From Byssothecium circinans (lineage: Eukaryota; Ascomycota; Dothideomycetes; Pleosporales; Massarinaceae), in NCBI GenBank assembly GCA_010015675.1, contig ML976979.1, forward strand, positions 658,445 to 722,444: a stretch of 64,000 nucleotides of DNA, in the 5' to 3' direction. The notes under the pieces are model-generated. The model saw nothing but the letters and a program-made list of their open reading frames with translations. It was not told where the DNA came from and did no database searches. Each line of letters starts with the position of its first letter. The first letter of the stretch is position 1. This document shows, one piece after another, positions 10,393 through 21,381 of this stretch. The translations under genes were made by a program, and so were the position numbers.

Positions 10393-11551
10393 CTAGAAAA
10401 AGACTTCGGAATATACATGATGGAGAGCGAAGCCCTTGCTAGGCTCAGCCAATGATAAAAGCGACGCCACGCTCTTCGAACTGAGTCTTGAGTCCTTTGA
10501 GACAGTCCTCTCGCAGATGCTCTTCAAGATATTCCTGAATCCAATACCACTCGCATTCCCTTTCTCCCCAAATTCTGAACTCTCCAAATTTGGAAGGCCT
10601 TGAAGGTCATCTGCAAAATCAAAGAAAAGGGGGCTTTCACCCCAGAAATGATATCGTAAACGTCCATCTTCAAAATCGTGAGTGATTGCGGTAGGCGTTC
10701 ACTGATCGGGAGTTTGGGCATCATGGTTTCCCCGTCACGTTCTTCACCATCCGGGGAGCCGAATAAAGCAGTCGATACAATGTTGAGGCCCCTGAGACCT
10801 GAGATTCTGCAAAGGATCCCAATTGTGGAAGCATGCAGGGCCCTAGTACGATATTCGGGAAGCTAAGATCGAAAAGTTTGATGTTCGGGGCCATAGCAAC
10901 GATCAAAGCTATGTATGCCTGCTCACGATATACTTCGAGGCGTTCAGCCCGGGCGATGTATGTGTTGCCGGTCCAAATTGTTTCTGCGAACTCAAGCGTG
11001 GCGCTATGTAGGTCATCGTTGAAATTCGAAGCGTCACGCCAATTCTTGCCTTTGTGAGATAGATCAAGGTCGAGAGCAGGAGTATCCAAGCCGGAAATGC
11101 AGTTCGTATTTTCGACATACGTGATTTACTTGGTTAGAGATGGATTCTCGAACAGTTCTGACAATAGTAGAGTGAGATTTCGGCGAGAAGCCGCAGAAGG
11201 GCTTCTGACTAATATTGACGAGTAAAGTACTGTCCTCGTAACACCAGTCAGGTGTTTGCAAACGAGGGCTAGAGAGAGCAAAGTATCCTGTCTTTCTACG
11301 TTCTCACAGCTGCGAGAACAGTCGGGCGTACATTCGTCAAGCTTTTCCATCACCAGTATAGGCCGCAGGTATTCCGCGATCTCAAGGAGTGACTCATCCG
11401 ACGAATCGGTCAAAGTGGTTTGGGCGACGTTGACCTTCGCGGTGCCTCGTACTCCGAGCCGCCCTCCGCGCAACCATGGGTGTGGAGTTGACATTCCGAA
11501 TGCGTGGGGTTTTAGTTGTTGATAATTAGTTGAAGGGGAACGTCTGGACAT
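10393..11551 (-). pseudogene. broken F-box-like protein gene
   Basis: Minus-strand coding similarity starts at ATG 11551. An F-box-like part (LLEIAEYLRP, then LLSLALVCKHLTGVTRTVLY) leads to SELFENPSLTK, where a TAA at 11128-11126 interrupts the frame. The same frame then stays open (through LDTPALDLDLSHKG, ERLEVYREQAYIALIVAMAP and YRLLYSAPRMVKN) to a stop near 10721. Coding sense continues in a second frame (MMPKLPISERLPQSLTILKM), and frames switch again around LPNLESSEFGEKG and MRVVLDSGIS before ending near 10393. One in-frame stop plus at least two frame changes argue for a pseudogene. Fungal F-box proteins of this type are substrate adaptors of SCF ubiquitin ligases and evolve quickly. An intron could explain the first stop, but not all the frame changes. 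Confidence 0.6.
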
Positions 11552-11786
11552 TGGTTGTGGGAGAGCGGCGACAAGGTAATGTGCGACGTAGCACTAAGGA
11601 AAGAACAGCGAAACGCTAGCGCCCATGGTGAGAATGAAGGCGCAAACAGCTGCAGTGTCTGAGTCACCGGTGCGTAGTTGTCGCAACTCAATTTTCTTTC
11701 CCTGAACTCTTTATGTTCTAGTAGCCGTGCTCATTCCCAAATACACTGGAAACCCACGGAACTTACCATGTTCTCATCGCAATCCC

Positions 11787-13716
11787 TCAACTCACTTTCA
11801 CCAACCCATCAATCAGCACCTGCAGCACCACACTATCGCCCCACATCCCAGCTCTTACACATACATTCACCCCCAACCCGATATCTCCTGGCACAACAAA
11901 AATATCATGTCTGCAATCGCTCTTCATCAGCGGATCCGGATCATTCACTCCCTTAGGCAGCACTTTCTTGATCACCGCACGCCATCTACTACGATCCACA
12001 TCCATACGAGGCCACGAATAAACCACCGCCTTGCACCAGTAATGTTTCGTTTTCCTATTCAGTCCGACAATGACTTGAAAGTTCGTTGACTCCCCATACG
12101 GCGGCGATTGACCTCGTAGGAATAGCACGCCGAGGAAGTCTTTGCTTGATTCAGGGATACTGAGTTGTTGGTTCTCGGGGCTCCAAGACTCAGGTGGGAA
12201 GGCATCGGTGATCCGGATCGGAGGGATAGAGGCAGAGCGATCTGCGGTACGACGTTGAATGTGGAAGCAGCGTATTTCAGGGGTATAGAAATCTGGTGGT
12301 ATGGATGGCTTTTGGCGGATATAGATTGTGCGGAGCTGACCGGTAGGCCAATTATCGATGGGAACGAGCTCACTTGTATCAACGCGGGCATACTGATTAC
12401 TGCTATCCAAGCGTTTCAAATGAATGGCTAGCCGTTGGTTCATGTTGTTGCAACAGCGTAACATTGCTAGGAACCGAGTGTCATCTTTGGGATCAGGCAA
12501 GAATTCTAGTTGGAGACGTAGGCCGATCGGAGTTGATGTAACGGGATAAACAGAAGTGATGTTTTCGCGTTCTATGAATTCACAACCCATGAACTCCATG
12601 GGGGAGTGTGCGAGTAGGCCCCTGAAGACTGATGATGATGTGTACGATCCGGGCTTGGGTTTTATACTTCGCCATGCGAAGAGCGAATAATCGTCCGTGG
12701 TCTTGAGGATTTCTTCTTGAAGGCGTATGAAGGCCTTTTCACCTTCGCCGTAGAGAAGTGGCATTTGGATGTCGAAGATACCGAGGAGACAGTATGCCAT
12801 ATCTTCTGTCCGTGTCGTCCTTCTTAAAGCGCCCCAGGACATTCGTTCGGCCAGAGAGACTTCGGACAAATCACCATTTTCGAGAACAAAAACCGGTATG
12901 CCGGTGGCATCGGCGAGCTCTGATGCAAATTCGTATTTGTCGCCCATGTACGACCAGTCTTTGAAGTAGAAGCGTACATAAAATGGAGCGACTAGCTCTT
13001 GCAAAGTCCATCCTCTAGTTACTGTTGGGTAGGATCTCAATTAGCGACTAAGTCCTACAGAATGAAGTGGAATACTGGATTTCACTCACTATAAACAAAT
13101 TAGCCCACACTTCTCGTTCAACCAAGAAGCTCACAACGTACCTCCAACGACAATTTGTAAACGCATTAACAGCAGTGTCTGACGTGATATGTGTATCCAC
13201 GCCATCTTTCTCCCCCACTCCAGGTTCAACATCATTCAAATAGACCAGACAAACCGCCGCCTCTTTATACCATCGATACATAGTGTTGATAGCTTCCTGC
13301 AACTCCGCGCTCGAGCTTTTGTCTATACAGCAAGTATCACACCAAATCCATTGATACCCGAGCTCTTTTGTCAATTTCGCCGAATTTACAATCTTCGCGT
13401 ATCCCTCTCTTTTCATCAGTGCTTCTTCCGAGAAATCCGGTAAACCGGCGCCGAAACTCCAGTTCCCGCGGACCAGCATTTCGACAGCGGCAAGCATGAC
13501 GGTAGCATTGCCGCTAAGGTACCCATTTGAGTTTGGTGAGCTGGCTTGTTGTGAACTGTTAAATGCATCCGACATGGACCTCATCCGCGCAATCATACAC
13601 ATCTCATGGTATGAGCACTCATCAGGGCCCCATGTATGCGACAGGATCGCGTATTCCGGGACTTCATGTTCGTGGAAGGTTATGATCTCAAGGTTGTCGA
13701 CATCAATGAGTCGCAT
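11787..13716 (-). CDS. HET-domain (heterokaryon incompatibility) protein
   Basis: Two exons, 13716-13142 and 13014-11787, joined across an intron at 13141-13015 (GTACGT..CTAG); the phases agree and give 600 residues. The start MRLIDVDNLEI is the classical HET-protein N-terminus; an in-frame ATG at 13809 would add 31 low-complexity residues. The three HET blocks are present: AILSHTWG, YQWIWCDTCCIDKSSSAELQ and, across the splice, RGWTLQELVAP. Downstream ERMSWGALRRTTRTEDMAYC, LLGIFDIQMPLLYGEGEKAF and DYSLFAWRS are also typical. HET proteins trigger cell death after fusion of unlike hyphae. There is no visible NACHT or repeat domain; the C-terminal 300 residues are unassigned. It lies next to the disrupted F-box-like gene. 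Confidence 0.92.
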
Positions 13717-13809
13717 GGTATGTTTGCTATTAGTCTGGGGGCTGCATAGGTGCTGTTGTGGTGGAGACGCGGAGACAGTGTACATGTGACGTGGTGGCGG
13801 TTTGGACAT

Positions 13810-14124
13810 AGCTCAAATGGGCTAGACCTGTTACACAGCTAGGGCCTTGGCAGCGCTCAGATGAGGCTTTCATTTTGGAAGATGAATGGGCATACAGACT
13901 TAGCACTGAAGTTTGATCGCATCACATTTATCGGAATTTGAGTTGAGCATAAGTGGCTTCCTGAGTAGAAGTTTGACTGCAAGCCTAGCTTAGTCAGCGA
14001 CGACTCCACTCGACATTAGCTATTCTGAATCTTCAACTTCGTGATTCCACACCAAATGGCACCAAAACACAACGTAATCGGCCTGAAAAGCCCTGAGCAA
14101 GCTACACTAAGGTAACATAAAACT
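13810..14124. other. intergenic between divergent HET and JmjC genes
   Basis: About 0.3 kb. Likely holds the promoters of the HET gene and the JmjC gene; no specific motif is recognised. Confidence 0.5.
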
Positions 14125-15423
14125 ATGACTTCTCCTGCTTTTCCATATGTCGGTCGTATCGTATCGCTAAGATTTTCCTGCCAGACCCGCACCCACCGGT
14201 TTCAAAGGCGACACACTGAGCGATGCTGTAAGAGGTGCTTTCTTCCTTCTCTCATACATTCCATTCCCCATCTCTCCTTCCTCCCCCCACACATTCTATT
14301 CAATATATCTACTCCCTATCTCTCCACCTCTCAATTCCATACTTTCTCTCCTCATAAACAACATTCTCACACCACCAAAGACCTCATAACAACCTACCAC
14401 TCCCTCAACCCCCCCACCATCCCGGAACTCCATGAAGAGCCCTCCCCCCTCGAATTCATGCGCCACGTCTCCCTTAACCGGCCCTTCGTCATCCGCTCAG
14501 GAGCCCAAGACTGGAAAGCACTGAAGAAATGGAACGCCGCCTACCTCGAGCAAGTCATGCAAGGCCAGAGCGTAAACGTCGCGGTCACGCCTCTCGGGAA
14601 CGCCGACTCTGTCGTCCATCTCGACAACGATAAGGCGAGTCACGGGGAACGAAAAGTTTTTGTAAAACCGTACGAAACTACATCGCCTTTTAGCACCGTT
14701 CTGCGTCAGATCCAAGCCCAGGCCCAAGCCCAGGGAAAGAATGAGGATGGAAAGGAAAGCACCGAACCAACTCGCTACGCACAAACCCAAAACGACAACC
14801 TCCGCAACGAATACACATCCCTCTTCACCGACGTCCCAAAATCCATCCCCTTCGCGCGCATCGCGCTAGAAAAAGACCCTGATGCGATTAACTTCTGGCT
14901 CGGAAACTCGCACTCTGTGACTGCGCTGCATAAAGATAACTATGAGAACGTGTACGTGCAGATCCTGGGGAAGAAACATTTCGTGCTGATGCCGCCGGTC
15001 GAGGCGCCTTGTGTGGGCGAGAAGAGTGTTCTGGTGGCGACGTATCGACTCCGCGAGGGGAAGGAGGGCGGGGAGTGGGGGAGAGAGGATTTGGTTGTTG
15101 GTATTGATGAGCCGGAGCAGTACGTTCCCTTTGCGACATGGGATCCGGACTCTCCTGGGGAGAATGCAACGCCGTTCTCTCATCTCTCGCGTCTTTTGCG
15201 CGTCACGCTCAATGAAGGCGATATGCTCTACCTGCCCGCACTATGGTATCATAAAGTATCTCAATCGTGCTCAGAAGAAGGGATTTGCTGTGCAGTGAAC
15301 TACTGGTACGATCTAGACTTCAGCGGCAGCTTCTGGAGCATGGCGAATTTTGTGCGTGGTGTGGGTCTGCTTGCGCTAAGTGAGGGGAAGAAAGAGGAAG
15401 ACGTGGAGAATGTGGAGCAATAA
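14125..15423 (+). CDS. JmjC-domain hydroxylase, JMJD7-like
   Basis: A 432-codon frame. From about residue 86 (DLITTYHSLNPPTIPELHE) it matches the cupin-type JmjC family of JMJD7: RPFVIRSGAQDW, FWLGNSHSVTALHKDNYENV, ILGKKHFVLMPP, GDMLYLPALWYHKVSQ and AVNYWYDLDF. The Fe(II) ligands are read as H269 and D271 (HKD) with H376 (WYHKV). Family members are 2-oxoglutarate-dependent oxygenases; JMJD7 hydroxylates lysine in translation GTPases of the DRG/TRAFAC type. The first ~85 residues are Cys/Phe/His-rich and look non-conserved, so the true start may lie downstream or after a 5' intron (a GTAAGA donor sits at about 14228). An insert QAQAQAQGKNEDGK interrupts the domain. Confidence 0.85.
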   Translation: MTSPAFPYVGRIVSLRFSCQTRTHRFQRRHTERCCKRCFLPSLIHSIPHLSFLPPHILFNISTPYLSTSQFHTFSPHKQHSHTTKDLITTYHSLNPPTIPELHEEPSPLEFMRHVSLNRPFVIRSGAQDWKALKKWNAAYLEQVMQGQSVNVAVTPLGNADSVVHLDNDKASHGERKVFVKPYETTSPFSTVLRQIQAQAQAQGKNEDGKESTEPTRYAQTQNDNLRNEYTSLFTDVPKSIPFARIALEKDPDAINFWLGNSHSVTALHKDNYENVYVQILGKKHFVLMPPVEAPCVGEKSVLVATYRLREGKEGGEWGREDLVVGIDEPEQYVPFATWDPDSPGENATPFSHLSRLLRVTLNEGDMLYLPALWYHKVSQSCSEEGICCAVNYWYDLDFSGSFWSMANFVRGVGLLALSEGKKEEDVENVEQ

Positions 15424-15504
15424 CAGGTATGAGAATTAGAAAGTTTATAGGGGTATCTCATTAAAATGCCCAGAACAAGAATATGGTCCAAGAAGGCATG
15501 CCGC

Positions 15505-17674
15505 CTATCTCGGTCCTACTTTGATCTTCACGCCGGCTCCTCTCACACTAGCCCATACACTCTCACTCACTTTGGCCGGTATCTTCCGCCCCTTGAGTCG
15601 CTGGTCTACTAGCCACATGCCCACAACGAATTCTTCACGTCGAAGCCTGCCTACCCCGCGCCCATCAACAAGGTCCCATACCTCTTCAAGCTCATGTTCG
15701 GGTAGCCTACTTCTCATCCATATTTCTTTGGTCACCAAGTTCAGCACGTCCAGCGACGGGTCCTCACCCAGAGCGTGGGAGGGGGAGCGAGAGGAAACAT
15801 TCTGAATGAACAGTCCCTTATTGGCCGCCCAAACACCCTCGTAGCGTTTACGCTCTCGTTCGGTGATCTGGTCGCGCCAACGCTTTCGTGTCCCTTCATG
15901 GTGTTTGTTTGGATGCTTGCGACCCAAACCCATGATTCGTGTTCCCTTACGCTTGTACCTGGGATACAGAGTCAGGAAAGCCCACCAAAAAGCAGCGATG
16001 CGTTACGTACCTGTCACTTTGATCCTCTTCTGAAGACGACGAAGGTTCTTTGCGCATCGTCGTACGAAGCTTGCCTGTGGGTGCTGATTTTTGGGGTGAA
16101 GGGGAGTGGTGAAAAGGCGAATGATGATGATATTGCTGCGGCTTCCGTATCGGAATGGGAGGTGTGGAGATTCTAGATGGATTGGGCGATGCATTTCGCG
16201 AGGAGGCCAAAGCTGCGCCTACGATAGCACTTGAGAGACTCTCACCAGTCATATGTTTCGTGATAGCTAGGACTGACTCGCGTTGATAGTTGGAGTGGTA
16301 AAGGGTACCTGTGGGGGTAGAAGTACCGCTCATGGAGGCACGCCGTTGCGGCGGAGGAATCAGAGAGGTTCTGCTCGAAGCGCGCGGTTTCGGAGGCAAA
16401 GGTGTGGCGGTCTTTGGCCTAACTTGTGCTTCTGCTTCGGCCTTTTGCCGAGCGGAACGACGGGGTGGAGGTAGCTCAGGTTTTGCTTTCTCCGCTGGTA
16501 TTTCCTGCTCCTCCTGCGCAGATACAAATGAAGCCGGAGAAGACGGCACATCCTGGTTACTCATTGATGAAGAGATCCGTCTCTGACTGAAGCTTGACGA
16601 GCGTGTCATGTCCTCTGATTTTGGCCGTGTCTGACGACTAAATCGCTTTGGCGGCGGCCTTGGACGCGACCCAGGACGCGACCCAGTGTTTTTGATCGCT
16701 GCTAATTCTGCTGGCTTCTGCCTCGGAGGCGGTGTAGCTAAAGAATCCTGCCGAAGTATACTGGAGCTCGGCTCCTCCTTCATGCCATCGGTGAAAGCGG
16801 CTTTGCCTAATAGCGGCTTCGATTTTGGGTTGACAGGGGGCGGGGTACGCGTCTTCTGCCTCTCGAGCGGCGCGTTGTCGTTCGGCTCAGGGGGGAGATT
16901 GATCTTGCGTTGCGGCTTAGGTGATCGTATAGGAGGTGGGGAGTTGGATGTGAAAGATATCGGCGAGGGGGCACCGCGAGTAGAGGACCGATTTTGCTCG
17001 AACATCTTCACCAGCGAGGTGGTGGGGGCGATAGGCGTATCATCTGTAGGCTTAGCATCCTCCACGGGAGCTCGCAAAGGGCTTGAGATGTGCTCAGAAG
17101 CAGCCTTCTCCCTCCTCTGAGATGCTGACGGCTTCGGTTTCCGCGCATCCATCCTGGCTAACACATTCCTCACGCTTCCGGGCGGCGGCGGTATCTCAGC
17201 CTCATTCGGCTCCCTCTCGCTCATGACGGGCGCTGCCGTAGCTTGGACAGGCGGTTTCAATGCAGTGTGCCTTGCAGCAGCGAGCGTGGCCGCGATGTTG
17301 GACGGGGAGGGCCCTCGCTCAGCCAGATGGTCCTCGGGCACCGTCAACGCGCTCGAGCTCGACGAGTTGCTGAGATGGCGTATAGGCGACGCATTTGGCC
17401 TGGAGCTTCGCGCACTTCCCCCAGTCCAGTCCCTTCCCAGCGGCGTGGTAGCTCTCGAGGGGCTGTTCCGAGGGGTGCCGGTCCCTACTTTTGTAGCTGC
17501 GAGCAGGGCTCCATTTCCTCCGCCCGTGTACAGGTTCGTCTGCGCTTTGGGCTTTACGGGCGGCTTCGAAAACGCAAGCGATGCACCTCGAAGGGCGGCG
17601 TTCGGGACATTGTATTGCGTACTATCGCCGGTTGACTGCGGGCCCAAGTGGTTGCGGGCGCCGGAAGAGCTCAT
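15505..17674 (-). CDS. irs4: IRS4/TAX4-type EH-domain protein
   Basis: Two exons, 17674-16011 and 15958-15505, with a 52-base intron (GTACGT..CCCAG) in matching phase; product 705 residues. The first ~550 residues are disordered, basic and rich in Ser/Pro/Arg ([18 protein letters not shown] at the start is the recognisable family block). The C-terminus carries an EH domain: [60 protein letters not shown]. Yeast Irs4/Tax4 bind the inositol 5-phosphatase Inp51 and control phosphatidylinositol-4,5-bisphosphate, cell-wall integrity, autophagy and rDNA silencing. The gene is divergent from DNA ligase IV with about 0.48 kb between starts. The symbol is assigned by domain layout rather than alignment. 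Confidence 0.85.
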
Positions 17675-18150
17675 CGAGAGGCCATCGGAGAGTAGCGCAG
17701 TACGAATAGGGCCAGGGCTGCCTAGTACTCACACCGGCTGCATAGGGGTGAGAAAGGTGAGAAAGGTGAGAAAGGGTGCCGCAGCGTTGGAAAGGCTTAA
17801 GAAATATCAAAGAAGAGCTGAACGAGTGACAGGATGCTTGGACAATGACCCACTGCCTCAAGACTCAGCCTTCGGGCAGTAAGACGCTAGACCGCTTCCG
17901 GGATACTGCTGCCCTGCACGGTGGCATCCGAAATGTCGGAAGACATAAAGTAAACTCGGGCCTCTTTCCAACGATACGATATTTAGTGAACCTTGTTTGC
18001 GACAGCTGGTAACTGCTTGGTGTGAATGCGAAGTCAGCTGATCACGCGTAACCGTGCATGCTGGCTGCTGCCTCCTTGCCCAGTAGTCATCGCGGCGTCA
18101 GCTCGAACAAAACACCTTCTTCCACCAACACGCTCACCAAATTACTCAAC
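17675..18150. other. shared promoter region of irs4 and lig4
   Basis: About 0.48 kb between divergent starts, with a 9-bp triple repeat close to irs4. An in-frame upstream ATG for lig4 lies at 18058. Confidence 0.6.
17748..17774. repeat. 9-bp tandem repeat, 3 copies
   Basis: GTGAGAAAG is repeated three times without mismatch, about 75-100 bases upstream of the irs4 start. On the irs4 strand it reads CTTTCTCAC, a pyrimidine-rich leader element. Confidence 0.85.
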
Positions 18151-21129
18151 ATGGCAGAAGATGCCCCAATGCCGGATGCAGATGCAAGCCACGAGCAGAC
18201 GTTGATGTATGGCGATAATGACGACTTGGACACCAAATTCCCGAACCGGCCGAGCATAGTCCACAAAACATTGCCATTCCACACACTCTTCACCGAATTA
18301 TTCGACCCACTGCTCGATACACAAAAGAAAAACAGGCCAACAGGGCCGCGCCGACACAAAGGGCCAAGTGGCCATTCCAACCTTTCCCCACATGAAGCAC
18401 GCCGCAACATCATTGAACGTTACATCGCAAGATGGCGAAAAGCGGTGGGCAACGACTTCTACCCAGCAATGCGATTGATGATTCCAGAGAAGGATCGAGA
18501 TCGTGCCATGTATGGGTTGAAAGAGAAGGCGATTGCAAAGATCATCATCAAAATCACGAAGATTGACAAAGACTCCGATGATGCGAAACAAATGGTCAAT
18601 TGGAAGCTACCTGGACAGCTGCACAAGGCTGCTACATCCACGGCTGGTGACTTTGCTGGTCGATGTTACGAAGTGCTGTCGAAGCGTCCCATTCGTTCAG
18701 AGGTCGGAAGCATGAGCATTGCAGAGGTCAACAATAGCCTCGATCAGCTATCGCAAGTCGGCGCCGAGGAAGCTCAAGCCAAGATCTTCCAGCGCTTCTA
18801 TCGACGAATGAATCCTGAAGAGATGACGTGGTTGATCAGGATCATTCTGCGACAGATGAAGATTGGAGCCACCGAGAAGACGATCCTCGATATCTGGCAT
18901 CCGGACGCAGAAGCCCTGTTCAACATTTCATCAAGTCTTCGACGTGTCTGCTGGGAGCTATATGACCCCAAGACACGGCTAGACGGCGACGACACTGGCA
19001 TCACGCTGATGCAATGCTTCCAACCGCAACTTGCAGCTTTCCAACCCAAAGTAGGCTCGTTCGACAAGCTCGTAGCTAAGTTGAAGCCAGAAGCTGACGA
19101 TGATGCATTCTGGATAGAAGAGAAGCTGGATGGTGAACGCATGCAACTACATATGATCGAAGATCCTTCAGCCCCCGGCGGAAAGACGTTTGGTTTCTGG
19201 TCACGCAAAGCCAAGGACTACGCCTACCTGTACGGCAAACACTTTGAGGGTGAAGAAGCTGGCGCACTAACCCGGTTCATCAAAGGTGCTTTTCACAAGA
19301 ACGTACGCAACATTATACTGGATGGGGAGATGATTACATGGGACATGGACATTGATAAAATGGTCGGCTTCGGAACTCTCAAGACGGCCGCGCTCTCCGA
19401 GAAGGAGAATCAATCCGACTCCAAGACCGGACAGCGGCCCCTATTTCGCGTTTTTGACTGCTTGTACTTCAACGACACATTACTCACACCGTATACACTG
19501 CGCGATCGTCGAAGCGCTCTACAAAGCGCAGTTAAAGGCGTTCATCGTCGTCTCGAAGTTCATAAGTACATCGAAGCTCACTCCCACACCGAGATCGAAC
19601 CGGAGCTGCGCAAAGTAGTAGAGACCTCGTCCGAAGGACTAGTCTTGAAGAACCCACGCTCTATGTACCGACTCAATGACCGAAACGATGACTGGATCAA
19701 AGTGAAGCCAGAATACATGTCCGAGTTCGGCGAATCACTCGACTGCGTCGTAATAGGCGGCTACTTCGGCTCTGGCCATCGCGGCGGAGTTCACTCGTCC
19801 TTTCTCTGCGGCCTCCTCCTGAATAAGAAAGCAAAAGAAGGCGATCCAGACTATGGAAAATGCTGGTCCTTCTTCAAGGTCGGCGGAGGCTTTAGTCGAG
19901 AAGACTACGCTGCAATCCGCGGGCGAACAGAAGGAAAATGGAAAGACTGGGACCCTCAACGTCCACCGCCTCTCATTGAGCTTGGTGGCCATCACGAAAA
20001 CCGTCAATACGAGAGACCAGACCAATACATCCATCCCAGCGACTCCGTCGTTCTCGAATGCAAAGCCGCCAGTGTCGAAGCCAGCGACAAATTCCGCATG
20101 GGCGTCACACTGCGCTTCCCACGCTTCAAGAAACTCCGCACCGACAAGCGCTGGGACCAAGCCCTCTCGCACGAAGAATTCCTCGAAATACGCAACAATG
20201 TCGAGCGCGAAGTCGACGAGAAGGAAAAAGAATTCAAGATCGAGCAGTCTCGTCGGAAGAAGGCACGAACGACAAAGAAACCCCTCGTTGTCGCCGGCAC
20301 TACAGATACCATCATCACTCCATACGCAGGCCCAGAGAGTAAACTATTCGACGGGCTGAGCTTCTACATCATGACCGACCAAATCCATCCCACGAAGAAA
20401 CCCAAAGCCGAGCTCGAAGCCCTCGTCAAAGCCAACGGGGGCAAAATCGTCCAACGCGATTCCGCAGACAACAAACTCGTCATCGTCGCCGATAAACGAC
20501 TCGTCAAAGTCTCCTCGCTCGAGAAGCGCGATACCTGCAACATTGTCAAGCCCGTGTGGATACATGACTGCATCCGCCAGAACGAAGTCGACGTCGATGC
20601 TATACCGTATACCCTCCCCTTCGAGGCGAATAGACACATGTTCTACCTCTTAGATAAGGATGTCGACGAGTACGAGAACCGTGTGGATGAATATGGCGAT
20701 TCGTACGAGCGTGATATTGCGGATGTAGACGAGATGCGTGCCATTCTCAACGGCATGCCGAAGAAATTCGATAACCGTAATCAGTTTAACAGCCAGGCTT
20801 TTCTGCAACAGCTAGAGGATCATAGCAGGTCCATGGCGCATCTCAAGAATTACATGTTTAGTAACATGAAGGTGGCTTTTGAAGATGAAGGAGAGGACGA
20901 CTTGGAGATGCAGATGGCGAGGAATTATATTCGGTTTGGGGGTGGTGTGGTTGCTGATGTGGATGATGAGGAGGGGGTCACGCATGTGGTTGTTGGTGGG
21001 GAGGGGAGCGGGAAGGGGAAGGGAACGGGGAGAATTGGGGGTTTGGCCAGGACAGTGGGTGTGAAGTGGGTGGAGAGGTGCTGGAAGGAGGGGACTAGGG
21101 TTGATGAGGAGAGATTCCAGTGGGGATGA
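18151..21129 (+). CDS. lig4: DNA ligase IV (ATP-dependent, NHEJ)
   Basis: An intronless frame encoding 992 residues from ATG 18151 (MAEDAPMPDAD); an in-frame ATG at 18058 would add 31. The N-terminal ligase domain is followed by the adenylation motif EEKLDGERMQLH with nucleotide-accepting Lys at residue 325, motif III around RVFDCLYFND, motif IV SSEGLVLKNPRSMY and motif V WIKVKPEYM. Two BRCT domains follow, about 750-860 (FDGLSFYIM..., KPVWIHDCI) and at the C-terminus (AFEDEGEDD..., GVKWVERCWKEGTRVDEERF). The length matches fungal Lig4. The enzyme seals double-strand breaks in non-homologous end joining with an Xrcc4/Lif1 partner in the nucleus. G-rich codon use marks the last ~80 residues. 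Confidence 0.97.
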   Translation: MAEDAPMPDADASHEQTLMYGDNDDLDTKFPNRPSIVHKTLPFHTLFTELFDPLLDTQKKNRPTGPRRHKGPSGHSNLSPHEARRNIIERYIARWRKAVGNDFYPAMRLMIPEKDRDRAMYGLKEKAIAKIIIKITKIDKDSDDAKQMVNWKLPGQLHKAATSTAGDFAGRCYEVLSKRPIRSEVGSMSIAEVNNSLDQLSQVGAEEAQAKIFQRFYRRMNPEEMTWLIRIILRQMKIGATEKTILDIWHPDAEALFNISSSLRRVCWELYDPKTRLDGDDTGITLMQCFQPQLAAFQPKVGSFDKLVAKLKPEADDDAFWIEEKLDGERMQLHMIEDPSAPGGKTFGFWSRKAKDYAYLYGKHFEGEEAGALTRFIKGAFHKNVRNIILDGEMITWDMDIDKMVGFGTLKTAALSEKENQSDSKTGQRPLFRVFDCLYFNDTLLTPYTLRDRRSALQSAVKGVHRRLEVHKYIEAHSHTEIEPELRKVVETSSEGLVLKNPRSMYRLNDRNDDWIKVKPEYMSEFGESLDCVVIGGYFGSGHRGGVHSSFLCGLLLNKKAKEGDPDYGKCWSFFKVGGGFSREDYAAIRGRTEGKWKDWDPQRPPPLIELGGHHENRQYERPDQYIHPSDSVVLECKAASVEASDKFRMGVTLRFPRFKKLRTDKRWDQALSHEEFLEIRNNVEREVDEKEKEFKIEQSRRKKARTTKKPLVVAGTTDTIITPYAGPESKLFDGLSFYIMTDQIHPTKKPKAELEALVKANGGKIVQRDSADNKLVIVADKRLVKVSSLEKRDTCNIVKPVWIHDCIRQNEVDVDAIPYTLPFEANRHMFYLLDKDVDEYENRVDEYGDSYERDIADVDEMRAILNGMPKKFDNRNQFNSQAFLQQLEDHSRSMAHLKNYMFSNMKVAFEDEGEDDLEMQMARNYIRFGGGVVADVDDEEGVTHVVVGGEGSGKGKGTGRIGGLARTVGVKWVERCWKEGTRVDEERFQWG

Positions 21130-21381
21130 ACGAGATCGGAGTCGAGCATTTTAGAGAGAAGAGATATCCCAGAGCCCAAGCATCAACGAGGTATGGAACG
21201 GATCAAGAACAAATGAAGGTAGTCGCAACGAAGCACAAGTTTACGCATATTGAGCGACGAATCGAATCATACATTCAAAATAACACAGCCTTGTACTAGA
21301 CCGTACAAACCCGACTCATTAAACCATGATCCGGCCTTCGTCTCAACATACCACTATCTACTCAGACGATGATCAACTTGC

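Noticed and set aside
16283..17882. Plus-strand open frames over the IRS4 gene
   Set aside because: They lie opposite the disordered, Ser/Pro/Arg-rich IRS4 region, which leaves the complementary frames open; no domain is seen.
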